Part shown: positions 9,725 through 20,429 of the stretch, one piece after another
Position numbering within the stretch: the first letter of the stretch is position 1
Layout of the letters: each line of letters begins with the position of its first letter
Origin: Prevotella sp.
GTDB lineage: Bacteria > Bacteroidota > Bacteroidia > Bacteroidales > Bacteroidaceae
Length of the DNA stretch: 52,209 nucleotides
NCBI GenBank assembly: GCA_017627765.1
Contig: JAGAGD010000022.1
Coordinates: 1-52,209 of the forward strand
Direction: 5' to 3'
Program-made: the position numbers and the translations under genes
Notes under the pieces: generated by a model
What the model was told of the DNA's origin: nothing
The model's database searches: none
What the model saw: the letters and a program-made list of their open reading frames with translations, nothing else

Positions 9725-10279
9725 TTAATCGTTTTTAGCGTTTTTGAAAGGAAGACCAAATGCCTTGAGCAGTGCATAGCCTTCTTCATCAGTCTTAGCA
9801 GATGTAACAAAAGTAATGTTCATACCCTGTATACGATCTACTGAATCAATATTGATCTCTGGGAATATAATTTGTTCCTGGATACCAAGAGTATAATTAC
9901 CACGACCATCAAACTTGCTTTCAATACCTTTGAAGTCACGGATACGTGGAAGAGCAATTCTAACCAACTTCTCAAGGAATTCGTACATGCGCTCACGGCG
10001 AAGTGTTACCATAACACCGATAGGCATCTTTTTACGTAACTTAAAGTTGGCAACGTCCTTCTTTGAATATGTAGCAACAGCTTTCTGACCTGTGATAGAA
10101 GAGATTTCATTGATTGCCACATCAATAATTTTCTTATCTTGAGTAGCATCTCCTAAACCTTGATTAACGACAATCTTCTTCAGCACAGGAATCTGCATAG
10201 AAGAACTATAATTGAACTGCTGTTTTAAAGCAGGAGCGATAGTTTCAAGATATGTTTTCTTTAATTGTGCTGTATTCAT
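9725..10279 (-). CDS. rplE: 50S ribosomal protein L5
   Basis: L5 binds 5S rRNA and makes the bridge to S13 in the 30S head. The 184 residues contain [20 protein letters not shown], the signature [39 protein letters not shown] and the C-terminal [20 protein letters not shown]. The start codon overlaps the rplX stop by one base (TAATG), which suggests translational coupling. Confidence 0.97.
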   Translation of the reverse strand: MNTAQLKKTYLETIAPALKQQFNYSSSMQIPVLKKIVVNQGLGDATQDKKIIDVAINEISSITGQKAVATYSKKDVANFKLRKKMPIGVMVTLRRERMYEFLEKLVRIALPRIRDFKGIESKFDGRGNYTLGIQEQIIFPEINIDSVDRIQGMNITFVTSAKTDEEGYALLKAFGLPFKNAKND

Positions 10280-10596
10280 TATTTAATCTCCTCTCCTGAT
10301 TTTTTAGCAATACGAATTACATTTTTTCCCTCATGCTTAATTGAGATCCGAGTAGGTTTTCCACTCTTTGGGTCAATCAAACTAAGATTAGAAATATGTA
10401 TAGGTGCTTCCATCTTAACAATGCCTCCTTGAGGATTCTTAGCTGAAGGTTTCTGGCTCTTAGAGACGAGCTTTACACCTTCAACAAGAGCCTTACGTTC
10501 AGCTACAAAAACCTTCAGCACCTTGCCAGTTTTTCCTTTATCTTCACCAGAAAGGACAATAACATTATCACCTTTCTTAATATGTAACTTATTCAT
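10279..10596 (-). CDS. rplX: 50S ribosomal protein L24
   Basis: L24 starts assembly of the 50S subunit and later lies near the tunnel exit. The 105 residues have the KOW motif at the start ([20 protein letters not shown]) and the conserved [19 protein letters not shown] followed by [10 protein letters not shown]. Its stop overlaps the rplE start by one base. Length is typical. Confidence 0.97.
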   Translation of the reverse strand: MNKLHIKKGDNVIVLSGEDKGKTGKVLKVFVAERKALVEGVKLVSKSQKPSAKNPQGGIVKMEAPIHISNLSLIDPKSGKPTRISIKHEGKNVIRIAKKSGEEIK

Positions 10597-10621
10597 TAGC
10601 TTACTATTGTTTTCGTTATAA

Positions 10622-10987
10622 TTAGAGAACCTCTGGTGCTAAAGATACGACTTTCATATTTACTGCACGCAGTTCACGAGCAACAGGGCCGAAGATACGA
10701 CTACCACGCAACTCACCTGCGTTGTTCAGCAATACACAAGCATTGTCATCGAATCGGATGTAAGAACCATCAGCTCGACGAATTTCTTTCTTTGTGCGAA
10801 CAATTAAAGCCTTAGATACTGCACCCTTCTTCAAATCACTTGATGGGATAACATTCTTTACTGATACTACAATAACGTCTCCCACACTAGCATAACGGCG
10901 GCGTGTTCCACCAAGCACACGGATGCACAAAGCCTCACGAGCGCCGCTGTTATCGCATACAGTTAGTCTTGATTCTGCTTGTATCAT
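10622..10987 (-). CDS. rplN: 50S ribosomal protein L14
   Basis: L14 lies at the subunit interface and, with L19, forms a bridge to 16S rRNA. The 121 residues match the family: [40 protein letters not shown], and the C-terminal [20 protein letters not shown]. It starts two bases after the rpsQ end and heads the spc-type gene group, although no separate promoter is evident in the gap. Confidence 0.98.
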   Translation of the reverse strand: MIQAESRLTVCDNSGAREALCIRVLGGTRRRYASVGDVIVVSVKNVIPSSDLKKGAVSKALIVRTKKEIRRADGSYIRFDDNACVLLNNAGELRGSRIFGPVARELRAVNMKVVSLAPEVL

Positions 10988-10989
10988 AA

Positions 10990-11247
10990 TTACTTAGCTT
11001 TTTCAATTATTTGAACTAATCTCCATCTCTTAGTTTTACTTAAGGGACGAGTCTCCATAATGAGCACTGTATCACCTACATTAGCTTCATTATTCTCATC
11101 GTGAACATGGTATTTCTTTGTCTTCTGAACAAATTTACCATATATTGGGTGCTTCTCTTTGAACTTAGCAGCAATAACAATGGTCTTATCCATTTTGTTG
11201 CTAGTTACGACACCCTGTCTTACTTTTCTTAAATTTCTTGTTTCCAT
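10990..11247 (-). CDS. rpsQ: 30S ribosomal protein S17
   Basis: S17 is an early 16S rRNA binder with an OB fold. The 85 residues start [20 protein letters not shown] and carry the conserved [20 protein letters not shown] and [20 protein letters not shown]. Length is normal. It is 2 bp upstream of rplN and 11 bp downstream of rpmC. Confidence 0.97.
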   Translation of the reverse strand: METRNLRKVRQGVVTSNKMDKTIVIAAKFKEKHPIYGKFVQKTKKYHVHDENNEANVGDTVLIMETRPLSKTKRWRLVQIIEKAK

Positions 11248-11258
11248 CTAAACCATTG

Positions 11259-11453
11259 TTATTTATTAAGTTCTCTCTGACGAAGTTCTGTCTTCATACG
11301 TGCAATATCACGACGAGTTGCCTTAATCTGTGATGGATTCTCTAAAGGAGTAATTGTGTGATTCAACTTCATCTGCTGAAGCTTAGCTGTTTCTCCTTCA
11401 ATTCTTTCAACCAAATCATTGGTCTCCAGTTTCTTTATTTCATTCATCTTCAT
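11259..11453 (-). CDS. rpmC: 50S ribosomal protein L29
   Basis: L29 is a small two-helix protein near the tunnel exit, close to the binding site for trigger factor and SRP. The 64 residues begin MKMNEIKKLETNDLVERIEG and end with IARMKTELRQRELNK, matching the family. A start two codons later (MNEI) is equally possible. The gap from rplP is 3 bp. Confidence 0.95.
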   Translation of the reverse strand: MKMNEIKKLETNDLVERIEGETAKLQQMKLNHTITPLENPSQIKATRRDIARMKTELRQRELNK

Positions 11454-11456
11454 GGC

Positions 11457-11885
11457 TTATGCATTTTTATCGTAATCACGTCTAACAACAAACTTTGTTT
11501 TAACAGGAAGCTTCTGAGCACCGAGACGAAGAGCCTCTTTTGCGACTTCAAAACTAACACCTTCTACTTCGAAAAGAATTCTACCAGGTGTTACAGGAGC
11601 TACCCATCCAGCAGGGTCACCTTTACCTTTACCCATACGCACATCAGCAGGCTTACGTGTAATTGGTTTATCTGGGAAAATACGAATCCACACCTGACCT
11701 TCACGATTCATGTAGCGATTAACTGCCACACGAGCTGCTTCAATCTGACGGCTATCAATCCATTTTGCTTCGAGTGTTTTGATACCAAACGAACCGAAAG
11801 CCAATTGTGTTCCTCTGTGGGCGTTTCCTTTGTTTCCGCGTCCATCTTGAGGTCTTCTATATTTTACTCTTTTTGGCTGTAACAT
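11457..11885 (-). CDS. rplP: 50S ribosomal protein L16
   Basis: L16 is needed for the shape of the A-site region and contacts tRNA. The 142 residues start [20 protein letters not shown] and carry the family signatures [20 protein letters not shown] and [20 protein letters not shown]. Length is normal. It lies 15 bp after rpsC and just before rpmC. Confidence 0.98.
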   Translation of the reverse strand: MLQPKRVKYRRPQDGRGNKGNAHRGTQLAFGSFGIKTLEAKWIDSRQIEAARVAVNRYMNREGQVWIRIFPDKPITRKPADVRMGKGKGDPAGWVAPVTPGRILFEVEGVSFEVAKEALRLGAQKLPVKTKFVVRRDYDKNA

Positions 11886-11900
11886 AATCGATTTTTACTT

Positions 11901-12629
11901 TTAGCGGTTATTGTTTCTTTTACGATTACCTCTGCCAGTACGTCCACCGTTACGGCCTCCATGATTTGGTTTTTCCTGAGCAAAGTTAGGAGTAAGGTCT
12001 CTTTCTCCGTAAACTTCACCGCGGCAAATCCAAACTTTAATACCTAATAATCCCACCTTAGTGAGAGCTTCTGCCTGACAATAATCGATGTCTGCACGGA
12101 AAGTATGCAGAGGAGTACGTCCTTCCTTATACATTTCCTTACGAGCCATTTCGGCACCGTTCAGACGACCAGTGATTTGAACCTTAATACCTTCTGCACC
12201 TGCACGCATTGTATTAGCAATAGCCATCTTGATAGCACGGCGATAAGCAATCTTACCTTCTACCTGGCGAGCGATGTTATTAGCAACAATGGTAGCATCT
12301 AATTCAGGTTTCTTAACTTCAAAGATATTAATTTGAATCTCTTTGTTATAGAGTTTCTTAAGTTCCTCTTTCAGTTTATCTACATCTTGTCCACCTTTAC
12401 CAATGACAATGCCTGGACGGGCTGTACAAATAGTTATGGTAACGAGTTTCAATGTACGTTCAATGACAATCTTAGAAACGCTAGCCTTAGCCAAACGCTC
12501 ATTAAGATACTTACGGATTTTCATATCCTCAACGAGGTTGTCACCGAAGTTCTTGCCACCAAACCAGCTTGAATCCCAAGGTCTGATATAACCAAGACGG
12601 TTACTAATTGGATTAACTTTCTGTCCCAT
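11901..12629 (-). CDS. rpsC: 30S ribosomal protein S3
   Basis: S3 forms part of the mRNA entry site and has helicase-like activity with S4 and S5. The 242 residues start [20 protein letters not shown] and contain a KH domain with [20 protein letters not shown]. The C-terminal domain holds [20 protein letters not shown] and [20 protein letters not shown]. The end is a short basic, Gly/Asn/Arg-rich tail ([20 protein letters not shown]), common in this phylum. Confidence 0.98.
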   Translation of the reverse strand: MGQKVNPISNRLGYIRPWDSSWFGGKNFGDNLVEDMKIRKYLNERLAKASVSKIVIERTLKLVTITICTARPGIVIGKGGQDVDKLKEELKKLYNKEIQINIFEVKKPELDATIVANNIARQVEGKIAYRRAIKMAIANTMRAGAEGIKVQITGRLNGAEMARKEMYKEGRTPLHTFRADIDYCQAEALTKVGLLGIKVWICRGEVYGERDLTPNFAQEKPNHGGRNGGRTGRGNRKRNNNR

Positions 12630-12637
12630 ACTACTTA

Positions 12638-13042
12638 TTATTTTTCGTCATTAGTTTTAGAATCAACAAACAAAGTAACATGGTTACTACGCTTACGTAT
12701 TCTGTAACCACGACCCTGTGGTGCTGGTCTCATTCTCTTCATCGTTACGCCTTCGTCAACGAAAACTCTAGAGATATAAAGTTCGCCGTCTTCAGCCTTG
12801 CGATCATTTTTAGCTTCCCAGTTTGCGATAGCCGAACGCAGAAGTTTTTCCACATCAGCAGCAGCCTGTTTCTTAGAGAATCTGAGGACACCAAGAGCAC
12901 GGTTCACCTCCATACCACGAACCATATCTACAACATAGCGCATTTTTCGTGGAGAAGATGGTACGCCTTTCAATTTAGCAAAATAAAGGCTTTTACGGGC
13001 TTCCTTTCTTTTTTCAGCCGAAATATGTTTTCTTGCTCCCAT
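12638..13042 (-). CDS. rplV: 50S ribosomal protein L22
   Basis: L22 lines the exit tunnel with a long loop; changes there can give macrolide resistance. The 134 residues start [20 protein letters not shown] and contain [40 protein letters not shown] and the C-terminal loop region [20 protein letters not shown]. Length is slightly above E. coli (110) because of N- and C-terminal extensions typical of Bacteroidota. Confidence 0.97.
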   Translation of the reverse strand: MGARKHISAEKRKEARKSLYFAKLKGVPSSPRKMRYVVDMVRGMEVNRALGVLRFSKKQAAADVEKLLRSAIANWEAKNDRKAEDGELYISRVFVDEGVTMKRMRPAPQGRGYRIRKRSNHVTLFVDSKTNDEK

Positions 13043-13082
13043 TATGTTTTATTTTTTATTTTCAATGGATGTATTAACCTGT

Positions 13083-13349
13083 TTATTTCTTGTTTCCGGC
13101 ATGACCACCAAACTTACGAGTTGGAGAGAATTCTCCGAGTTTGTGTCCAACCATGTTTTCTGTGATGTAAACAGGGATAAATTTATTTCCGTTATGCACT
13201 GCAACAGTATGTCCCACAAAATCGGGAGATATCATTGATGCTCTAGCCCATGTCTTAACAACAGTCTTCTTGCCACTTTCATTCATGGCGAGAATTTTCT
13301 TCTCAAGCGACACGTTGATATATGGACCTTTTTTTAATGAACGACTCAT
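13083..13349 (-). CDS. rpsS: 30S ribosomal protein S19
   Basis: S19 lies in the head of the 30S subunit next to S13 and S14. The 88 residues start [20 protein letters not shown] and contain the conserved [20 protein letters not shown], then [20 protein letters not shown] and the end [12 protein letters not shown]. Length and place (rplB-rpsS-rplV) are typical. Confidence 0.98.
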   Translation of the reverse strand: MSRSLKKGPYINVSLEKKILAMNESGKKTVVKTWARASMISPDFVGHTVAVHNGNKFIPVYITENMVGHKLGEFSPTRKFGGHAGNKK

Positions 13350-13369
13350 AATTTACTCTTGTTAACTGT

Positions 13370-14194
13370 TTATTTTTTAGCTCTTTCAATAATATACTTG
13401 TTAGAAAGCTTCTTAGGTGCGCGTGTCTTGAGACCCTTAGCGTACAAGCCTTTACGAGAGCGTGGATGTCCACCAGACTGACGTCCTTCACCACCACCCA
13501 TTGGGTGATCGTGTGGGTTCATAACAACACCACGGTTGTGAGGACGACGTCCGAGCCAGCGGCTACGACCAGCCTTACCTGACTGTTCGAGTGCGTGGTC
13601 AGAGTTACCAACACTACCTACAGTTGCTCTACAAGCACTAAGAATTTTACGAGTTTCTCCTGAGGGGAGTTTAATTACACAATAACTGCCTTCACGAGAA
13701 GTCAACTGAGCAAAGTTACCAGCCGAACGAACCAGCAAAGCTCCCTGTCCAGGACGCAATTCAATATTGTGAATTACAGTACCTACAGGAATGTTTGCTA
13801 ATGGAAGAGCATTACCGATTTCTGGAGCTGCCTCAGCGCCAGAAAGCAGAGTTGTGCCAACCTGAAGTCCATTAGGAGCAATAATGTAACGTTTTTCACC
13901 ATCAGCGTAGAAGAGCAGAGCGATACGAGCCGAGCGGTTTGGATCGTATTCGATTGTCTTTACCACTGCTGGAACACCATCTTTCTCACGTTTGAAGTCG
14001 ATAACACGATACTTTCTCTTGTGACCGCCACCTCTGTAGCGAACTGTCATCTTACCGGAGTTATTTCTACCACCAGTAGATCGCTTACCGCTAACGAGAG
14101 ACTTCTCTGGCACGGATGCAGTAATATCCTCGAACGTGCCAATAACTTTGTGTCTTTGACCCGGTGTTACCGGTTTTAATTTACGTACTGCCAT
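13370..14194 (-). CDS. rplB: 50S ribosomal protein L2
   Basis: L2 is needed for subunit joining and lies close to the peptidyl transferase centre. The 274 residues show [20 protein letters not shown], the SH3-like region with [20 protein letters not shown], and the family signature [20 protein letters not shown] with the conserved His of the C-terminal domain. Length is typical. Next to rplW (7-bp gap) and rpsS. Confidence 0.98.
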   Translation of the reverse strand: MAVRKLKPVTPGQRHKVIGTFEDITASVPEKSLVSGKRSTGGRNNSGKMTVRYRGGGHKRKYRVIDFKREKDGVPAVVKTIEYDPNRSARIALLFYADGEKRYIIAPNGLQVGTTLLSGAEAAPEIGNALPLANIPVGTVIHNIELRPGQGALLVRSAGNFAQLTSREGSYCVIKLPSGETRKILSACRATVGSVGNSDHALEQSGKAGRSRWLGRRPHNRGVVMNPHDHPMGGGEGRQSGGHPRSRKGLYAKGLKTRAPKKLSNKYIIERAKK

Positions 14195-14201
14195 TTTTTA
14201 A

Positions 14202-14495
14202 TTAAATATTGCTATAAAAATCTATTGTTTCACCTTCTTTGAGAGTAACGATAGCTTTCTTGAATGCATTTTTCTGTCCCTTGATAAGTCCAGCTTTAGT
14301 GTAGCGTGAAGAACGCTTGCCTGAATAACGACAAGTATTGATATCCACTACCGTCACGTTGTACAGCTCTTCGACTTCCTTCTTAATCTGGAGTTTGTTC
14401 GCTTCTGGACGCACAATAAAGCCAAAACGATTTGGATACTTATCTGTAATCTTAGTCATCTTCTCTGTCACCAGAGGTTTTACTATAAATGCCAT
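14202..14495 (-). CDS. rplW: 50S ribosomal protein L23
   Basis: L23 lies at the tunnel exit and is the docking place for trigger factor and SRP. The 97 residues start MAFIVKPLVTEKMTKITDKY and contain NRFGFIVRPEANKLQIKKEV, EELYNVTVVDINTCRYSGK and the end TLKEGETIDFYSNI, all fitting the family. Gap to rplD is 15 bp. Confidence 0.97.
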   Translation of the reverse strand: MAFIVKPLVTEKMTKITDKYPNRFGFIVRPEANKLQIKKEVEELYNVTVVDINTCRYSGKRSSRYTKAGLIKGQKNAFKKAIVTLKEGETIDFYSNI

Positions 14496-14510
14496 AGTGA
14501 TATTATCTCC

Positions 14511-15143
14511 TTATTTATTGATTAAGACTTCGTCGATTTTAGGCAACGAATTTTCAGTTATGACTACAACATCAGCATTCAAAACTTTGTAAGAATTGAG
14601 TGATGATGCGAGCATAACTTCCACGCGCTGCAAGTTACGAGCCGACAAATATACATTTTTATTCTCATCTGACAAAAGGAAAAGCATCTTTTTTCCTTCA
14701 GCTTTAAGATTTTTAGTAATATTTACAAAATCTTTAGTCTTTGGTGCATCGAGATTGAAATCTTCTACAACCAAGATAGCATTTTCCTGTGCCTTATATG
14801 TAAGTGCAGACCTACGAGCTAAGTCCTTTACTTTTTTGTTGAGTTTGAAACGATAGTCACGAGGACGTGGACCGAACACGCGACCACCACCGCGCATCAG
14901 TGGAGAGTTGATATCACCATGACGTGCGCCACCACCACCTTTCTGACGGCCTAATTTACGAGTAGATCCAGCATGTTCGCTTCTTTCTTTAGCTTTAGCG
15001 GTTCCTTGACGTTGATTTGCAAGATATTGCTTCACATCCAAATAGAGAACATGATCGTTTGGCTCAATACCGAAGATGGCATCATTCAGGACAACTTTTC
15101 TACCAGTTTCCTGACCATTTATATTTAATACACTAACTTCCAT
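14511..15143 (-). CDS. rplD: 50S ribosomal protein L4
   Basis: L4 binds 23S rRNA and reaches into the exit tunnel; in E. coli it also represses the S10 operon. The ATG ending at 15143 ([20 protein letters not shown]) gives 210 residues. A start 33 bases upstream would lie inside rplC. The loop with [20 protein letters not shown] and the region [20 protein letters not shown] are conserved. The start overlaps the rplC stop by one base (TAATG), implying coupled translation. Confidence 0.97.
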   Translation of the reverse strand: MEVSVLNINGQETGRKVVLNDAIFGIEPNDHVLYLDVKQYLANQRQGTAKAKERSEHAGSTRKLGRQKGGGGARHGDINSPLMRGGGRVFGPRPRDYRFKLNKKVKDLARRSALTYKAQENAILVVEDFNLDAPKTKDFVNITKNLKAEGKKMLFLLSDENKNVYLSARNLQRVEVMLASSLNSYKVLNADVVVITENSLPKIDEVLINK

Positions 15144-15757
15144 TATTTCATTATTAATACGGTTGAACCCTTGCATCCAGCTACTGAACCTTTTATAAGG
15201 AGAAGGTTATGTTCTGGAATTACTTTTAAAACTTTCAGATTCTGAGTAGTTACTCTTTCGCTTCCCATGTGTCCACCCATGCGCATGCCTTTGAACACCT
15301 TAGCAGGGTAAGAACATGCACCGATAGAACCCGGCTTGCGAGCACGGTCATCCTGTCCGTGAGTGCTTTGACCAACACCACCGAATCCGTGACGCTTCAT
15401 AACGCCTTGGAATCCCTTACCTTTAGAAGTACCAACAACGTCAACGAACTGTGCATCGTTGAAGATGTCTACTGTAATTGTGTCTCCGAGGTTATATTCC
15501 TCGTCAAACTTGAACTCGGCCAAGTGCTTTTTTGGCGTTGTGCCAGCCTTCTTGAAGGTTCCCATCATAGGCTTAGTTGTATTCTTTTCTTTAGCCTCAC
15601 CGAAACCTAACTGAAGAGCTTTGTAACCATCTTTTTCAATTGTCTTAACTTGGGTTACAACACAAGGACCAGCTTCGATAACAGTGCACGGTACGTTTTT
15701 ACCGTCGGCACTGAAAACGGATGTCATTCCGATTTTTCTTCCAATTAATCCTGGCAT
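15143..15757 (-). CDS. rplC: 50S ribosomal protein L3
   Basis: L3 is an early assembly protein close to the peptidyl transferase centre. The ATG ending at 15757 ([20 protein letters not shown]) gives 204 residues. The open frame runs 84 bases further upstream, but those residues are not L3-like. The signature [20 protein letters not shown] is present, then [20 protein letters not shown]. It is the first gene of its transcript here: rpsJ, normally just upstream, is almost 1 kb away, and a strong promoter lies about 185 bases before the start. Confidence 0.97.
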   Translation of the reverse strand: MPGLIGRKIGMTSVFSADGKNVPCTVIEAGPCVVTQVKTIEKDGYKALQLGFGEAKEKNTTKPMMGTFKKAGTTPKKHLAEFKFDEEYNLGDTITVDIFNDAQFVDVVGTSKGKGFQGVMKRHGFGGVGQSTHGQDDRARKPGSIGACSYPAKVFKGMRMGGHMGSERVTTQNLKVLKVIPEHNLLLIKGSVAGCKGSTVLIMK

Positions 15758-15942
15758 TTCAGTAATTAAATTAATAATAAATTGTATGAATATTTTCTTT
15801 CTTTTTAAGTGATATACCACGAAGAACTTACAAAAACACACTTAAAAAGAATCATCCTTATTACTTCTTATTTGAAGACTAAGTTGCTCTTTATCAGCGT
15901 ATTGTTAGCCTGCAAGCCAGCGCAATACCCACTTTAGCGCGG

Positions 15943-15974
15943 CAAAGGTACAAATATTTTCCTTTCCCACCAAA
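15943..15974 (-). promoter_or_regulatory. promoter of the rplC-rplQ cluster
   Basis: On the minus strand TACCTTTG (15943-15950) and TTTG (15971-15974) are separated by 20 bases, an exact fit to the Bacteroidota sigma factor pattern TTTG-N19-21-TAnnTTTG. Transcription should start near 15935, leaving a leader of about 180 bases before rplC (15757). In E. coli the S10 leader is where L4 acts; a similar role here is only a guess. Confidence 0.85.
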
Positions 15975-16253
15975 TATTTTTTCAAATTTTTATTACGATG
16001 GAGCTTTTGCGGCACTGCAAAAAGCGCAGCACTAATGACAGAATGAGAACTTAAAAGAGTATTTGAGTTTCGCCCAGTTTAAAAATCAGCTTTCAGAAGA
16101 AAACAAAGTGCTACAAGCACAGACATGCGACTTGCGTCCATAGCACTATTCGCTTATTACAAGCTATTTTTCAAGAAATCGTGCGGTATGTATATGTTTT
16201 TAGTGCAATGTGAGATATAAAGATTTTACATTGCTATTTCATAAACAGTTTTA
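15975..16253. other. non-coding stretch between the rplC promoter and a small ORF
   Basis: Together with the rplC leader and promoter this leaves about 500 bp without a convincing gene (15758-16253). Stop codons are frequent in all frames. The only structure I see is a short partly palindromic segment near 16012-16035 (TTTTGCGGCACTGCAAAAAG). No tRNA or recognised RNA motif was seen. Confidence 0.4.
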
Positions 16254-16556
16254 CTACGCATTGTCATTATGCTTTCCCGAGCCGTCCTTTTTCTTCTTGG
16301 AGAGTCTTGACCCGAGCAAAAGAAACAGCCTTCCTAACTGTTTACCGAAAAAAGCAAGCAAAACATAATTGACATATAGTTCAAAATCAACCTCCTGCTG
16401 GTTATCAGAAAATATGCTCAATACCCAAGTGATAGGATATATCAACAACGCAGCGACAAGAATTGAATTTACACCATCAATAAGTAGATTCCTCATGAAT
16501 GAACATGATGTTTTTATTTCCATAGCCTGAATACTATTTTTCCAATACAAATACAT
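16254..16556 (-). CDS. small membrane protein of unknown function
   Basis: A 100-residue frame with in-frame ATGs at residues 1, 12 and 21. The product has a hydrophobic stretch at about residues 27-48 (LIDGVNSILVAALLIYPITW), a weaker second one at about 64-81 (LYVNYVLLAFFGKQLGRLF), and a Lys-rich hydrophilic end (SKKKKDGSGKHNDNA). This would suit a two-pass inner-membrane protein with a cytoplasmic tail. I do not recognise a family. It lies between rpsJ and rplC, where Bacteroidota normally have no gene, and downstream of the rpsJ terminator, so it would need its own promoter. Confidence 0.45.
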   Translation of the reverse strand: MYLYWKNSIQAMEIKTSCSFMRNLLIDGVNSILVAALLIYPITWVLSIFSDNQQEVDFELYVNYVLLAFFGKQLGRLFLLLGSRLSKKKKDGSGKHNDNA

Positions 16557-16656
16557 CTACAAACTTCAAAATCTGGTTTCAACAAAAAAAACATACCATG
16601 TTTTGCATCTATTCTTGCGGAGGGATTATATATACAATGTATTAGCAATTGGCAAA

Positions 16657-16687
16657 AAAGCCGAGAGGTTATACCACTCTCGGCTTT
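16657..16687 (-). terminator. terminator after rpsJ (end of the str operon)
   Basis: Eleven-bp arms AAAGCCGAGAG (16657-16667) and CTCTCGGCTTT (16677-16687) with a nine-base loop. On the minus strand the stem is followed by a run of T's, the layout of an intrinsic terminator for transcription coming from rpsJ. It means rpsJ is not cotranscribed with rplC. Confidence 0.88.
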
Positions 16688-16722
16688 CTCAATTATTGTT
16701 TCCGGCTTACTGCCACTAAATC

Positions 16723-17028
16723 CTATACCTTAATTTCAACTTCTACACCGCTTGGAAGTTCGAGCTTCATCAATGCGTCTACGGTCTTAGCTGTTGAGCT
16801 GTAGATATCAATCAAACGCTTGAAGTTAGAAAGTTGGAACTGTTCACGTGCTTTCTTGTTAACGAAAGTACTACGGTTTACAGTGATGATGCGCTTGTGT
16901 GTTGGGAGTGGAATAGGACCACTAACGATAGCACCAGTAGCTTTCACTGCTTTAACGATTTTCTCTGCTGACTTGTCAACCAATTTGTGGTCGTAAGACT
17001 TCAGCTTAATTCTGATTTTCTGACTCAT
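16723..17028 (-). CDS. rpsJ: 30S ribosomal protein S10
   Basis: S10 lies in the 30S head and also works in transcription antitermination as NusE. The ATG ending at 17028 gives [20 protein letters not shown] and 101 residues; a start 51 bases upstream is rejected. Conserved parts are [38 protein letters not shown] and [11 protein letters not shown]. It follows fusA by 95 bp and is closed by a terminator. Confidence 0.97.
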   Translation of the reverse strand: MSQKIRIKLKSYDHKLVDKSAEKIVKAVKATGAIVSGPIPLPTHKRIITVNRSTFVNKKAREQFQLSNFKRLIDIYSSTAKTVDALMKLELPSGVEVEIKV

Positions 17029-17123
17029 TTGTTTTATTACTTTATTTATTAAATTATTATTGGAAGAAGATAGATGCAATTAAAGAGTCATTTGCTCAAT
17101 TACATCCCCTTCTTTTATTTTTA

Positions 17124-19238
17124 TTATACTAAGTCTGCTCTACCCTTAACTTCTTCAAGAACAGTCTTTGCTATTGTGCTTGACAATGGAGAGTGATGAT
17201 CATATTCCATTGAGCTTGTAGCACGACCTGAAGTAATTGTACGAAGAGCTGTCACGTAACCGAACATTTCCGACAGTGGTACCATAGCCTTAACGATACG
17301 AGCACCGCTACGAGCCTCTTCCATACCCTCTACCTGTCCTCTACGCTTGTTCAAGTCACCGATAACATCACCCATGTTCTCTTCTGGAGTAACGACCTCA
17401 ACCTTCATGATTGGTTCCATCAGAACTGGACCTGCCTTAACACAAGCATTCTTGTAAGCGTTGTGTGCTGCTAATTCGAATGACAACTGGTCAGAGTCAA
17501 CTGGGTGGAATGAACCATCAACAAGTGTAACCTTCATACCAGTCATTGGGTAGCCACCAAGGATACCATTCTTCATTGAATCCAGGAAACCTTTCTGAAC
17601 TGCAGGAATAAATTCCTTAGGAACGTTACCACCCTTAACTTCGTTAACAAACTGCAAGTCGCCTTCTTTGTAGTCAGGATCTTTAGGACCGATATTAACA
17701 ATGATATCAGCGAACTTACCACGACCACCTGACTGTTTCTTGTAAACCTCACGAAGATTAACCTCCTTAGTGATAGCCTCCTTGTAGTTAACCTGTGGTT
17801 TACCCTGATTACATTCTACTTTGAACTCTCTCTTCAGACGGTCGATGATGATATCGAGGTGAAGCTCACCCATACCAGAGATGATAGTCTGACCGCTTTG
17901 CTCATCAGTACGAACTGTAAATGTTGGGTCTTCCTCAGCCAGTTTAGCCAAACCATTGTCAAGTTTAGCAATATCTGCCTGGCTCTTTGGTTCAACTGCA
18001 ATAGAAATAACAGTGTCAGGGAATGTCATTGACTCAAGAACGATTGGGTGCTCTTCAGAGCAAAGAGTATCACCTGTACGGATATCCTTGAAACCTACAC
18101 CAGCACCGATATCACCTGCGTCGATTGACTCCATAGGAATTTCCTTGTTAGAGTTCATCTGGAACAGGCGGCTGATACGCTCTTTCTTACCAGAACGTGG
18201 GTTATATACATAGCTACCTGCCTCTACCTTACCAGAGTAAACGCGGAAGAATACCAGACGTCCCATATATGGGTCGGTAGCAATCTTGAATGCCAATGCT
18301 GAAGTTGGAGCATCGAGTGAAGGCTGACGGTCTTCCTCTTCTTCTGTCTCAGGGTTTGTACCCTTGATAGCCTCAGTATCGAGTGGAGAAGGAAGGAAGG
18401 CACAAGTATAGTCGAGCAGAGGCTGAACACCTTTGTTCTTATAAGAAGAGCCGCAGAGCATTGGAGTGATTTCCATTGCTACAGTTCCCTTACGTAATGC
18501 TTCGATAATCTCTTCTTCGCTGATTTCCTCACCTTCAAGATATTTCTCCATCAGGTTGTCATCATAGCTTGAAGCACAGTCGAGCATCTTCTCGCGCCAT
18601 TCGTTAGCCTCATCAACCAAGTCAGCAGGAATTTCTTCCACGTCATACTCAGCGCCCATAGTCTCATCGTGCCAAAGGATAGCCTTCATCTTAATAAGGT
18701 CAACAACACCCTTGAAGTTTTCCTCTGCACCGATAGGAATCTGAATAGGGCAAGGATTTGCACCAAGAATGTCCTTCATCTGCTGAACAGTCTCGAAGAA
18801 GTCAGCACCAGAGCGGTCCATCTTGTTTACATATCCTATACGAGGTACATTATACTTATCAGCCTGACGCCATACTGTTTCAGACTGTGGCTGAACACCG
18901 TCAGCAGCAGAATATGTAGCGATAGCTCCGTCAAGTACACGCAGTGAACGCTCTACCTCAGCGGTGAAGTCAACGTGTCCCGGAGTATCAATCAAGTTAA
19001 TCTTAAATGTTTTGTTATCCCATGTCCAGTTACAAGTAGTAGCAGCAGATGTAATAGTGATACCACGCTCCTGCTCTTGTGCCATCCAGTCCATAGTTGC
19101 CGCGCCATCATGCACCTCACCAATTTTGTGAGTCTTTCCTGTATAGAAAAGGATACGCTCAGACGTTGTTGTCTTACCAGCGTCAATATGCGCCATGATA
19201 CCGATATTGCGCGTCAAATGTAAATCTTGCTTTGCCAT
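17124..19238 (-). CDS. fusA: elongation factor G
   Basis: EF-G is the GTPase that moves tRNA and mRNA after each peptide bond. The 704 residues have the GTP-binding domain with the P-loop AHIDAGKT at residues 16-23, [18 protein letters not shown] and [10 protein letters not shown]. Domains II-V follow ([40 protein letters not shown], the domain IV part with [20 protein letters not shown], and the end [20 protein letters not shown]). Length is the standard of translocation-type EF-G. It stands in the str operon between rpsG and rpsJ. Confidence 0.98.
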   Translation of the reverse strand: MAKQDLHLTRNIGIMAHIDAGKTTTSERILFYTGKTHKIGEVHDGAATMDWMAQEQERGITITSAATTCNWTWDNKTFKINLIDTPGHVDFTAEVERSLRVLDGAIATYSAADGVQPQSETVWRQADKYNVPRIGYVNKMDRSGADFFETVQQMKDILGANPCPIQIPIGAEENFKGVVDLIKMKAILWHDETMGAEYDVEEIPADLVDEANEWREKMLDCASSYDDNLMEKYLEGEEISEEEIIEALRKGTVAMEITPMLCGSSYKNKGVQPLLDYTCAFLPSPLDTEAIKGTNPETEEEEDRQPSLDAPTSALAFKIATDPYMGRLVFFRVYSGKVEAGSYVYNPRSGKKERISRLFQMNSNKEIPMESIDAGDIGAGVGFKDIRTGDTLCSEEHPIVLESMTFPDTVISIAVEPKSQADIAKLDNGLAKLAEEDPTFTVRTDEQSGQTIISGMGELHLDIIIDRLKREFKVECNQGKPQVNYKEAITKEVNLREVYKKQSGGRGKFADIIVNIGPKDPDYKEGDLQFVNEVKGGNVPKEFIPAVQKGFLDSMKNGILGGYPMTGMKVTLVDGSFHPVDSDQLSFELAAHNAYKNACVKAGPVLMEPIMKVEVVTPEENMGDVIGDLNKRRGQVEGMEEARSGARIVKAMVPLSEMFGYVTALRTITSGRATSSMEYDHHSPLSSTIAKTVLEEVKGRADLV

Positions 19239-19287
19239 GTTTTTGTTAGAATACTTTTTTACTTAATTAGCTTTCAACATTAGAGAA

Positions 19288-19764
19288 TTAGAATCTGAAG
19301 TGTGCAAAAGCACGGTTAGCCTCAGCCATACGGTGCATATCTTCCTTACGCTTGAATGCACCACCCTGATTGTTGTAAGCATCCATTATTTCGGCAGCAA
19401 GTTTCTCAGACATGCTCTTTCCACCACGCTTGCGAGCAAAGGCAATCATGTTTTTCATTGAAACACTTTCTTTGCGGTCTGGGCGGATTTCTGTTGGTAC
19501 TTGGAAAGTAGCACCTCCGATACGGCGGCTCTTAACCTCAACTTGAGGAGTGATGTTGTCGAGTGCCTGTTTCCAGATTTCGAGAGCTGGCTTTTCTTCC
19601 TTAGCCATCTTCTCACCAACGATTTCTAATGAACCATAGAAAATCTTATAAGACAAAGACTTCTTTCCATCAAACATCAGGTGGTTCACAAACTTTGTAA
19701 CTTTCTTGTCATTGAAAACGGGATCTGGGAGGATCACACGCTTCTTTGGTTTTGCTTTTCTCAT
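19288..19764 (-). CDS. rpsG: 30S ribosomal protein S7
   Basis: S7 starts assembly of the 30S head and contacts E-site tRNA. The 158 residues begin [20 protein letters not shown] and contain [40 protein letters not shown] and the C-terminal [20 protein letters not shown]. Length is normal. The gap to rpsL is 194 bp, wide for this operon; no clear promoter or hairpin was found in it. Confidence 0.97.
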   Translation of the reverse strand: MRKAKPKKRVILPDPVFNDKKVTKFVNHLMFDGKKSLSYKIFYGSLEIVGEKMAKEEKPALEIWKQALDNITPQVEVKSRRIGGATFQVPTEIRPDRKESVSMKNMIAFARKRGGKSMSEKLAAEIMDAYNNQGGAFKRKEDMHRMAEANRAFAHFRF

Positions 19765-19958
19765 TTCTTTGTTTTGAAATTAATTCTGCATGGGGCTGTC
19801 TATCTTTCGTTCTTCAACGTCCACACTCGGACATTTACTCAACCTGTTTCAACAATTCTCCAGCAAAACTGATAAATAAAAAAACTTGTTTAATCTTTGA
19901 TAAGGTCTGGCACCCATTGCCTTCTCCGGTTATAAGTACCTGACATTAACTTCGGCTA

Positions 19959-20339
<381 letters not shown>

Positions 20340-20421
20340 AATTTTACTTTTTTAATTTATATATTTTGTTTATTTGTTATCACACAGATATAGTATGGCC
20401 ACAATAAGCCATTTCGGGCTG

Positions 20422-20429
20422 CAAAATTA
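20422..20429 (-). promoter_or_regulatory. promoter -7 element of the str operon
   Basis: TAATTTTG on the minus strand fits TAnnTTTG. Transcription would start about 75 bases before rpsL (20339). The -33 part is weak: no TTTG at the expected distance, only a TTAG-like sequence. Confidence 0.6.
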
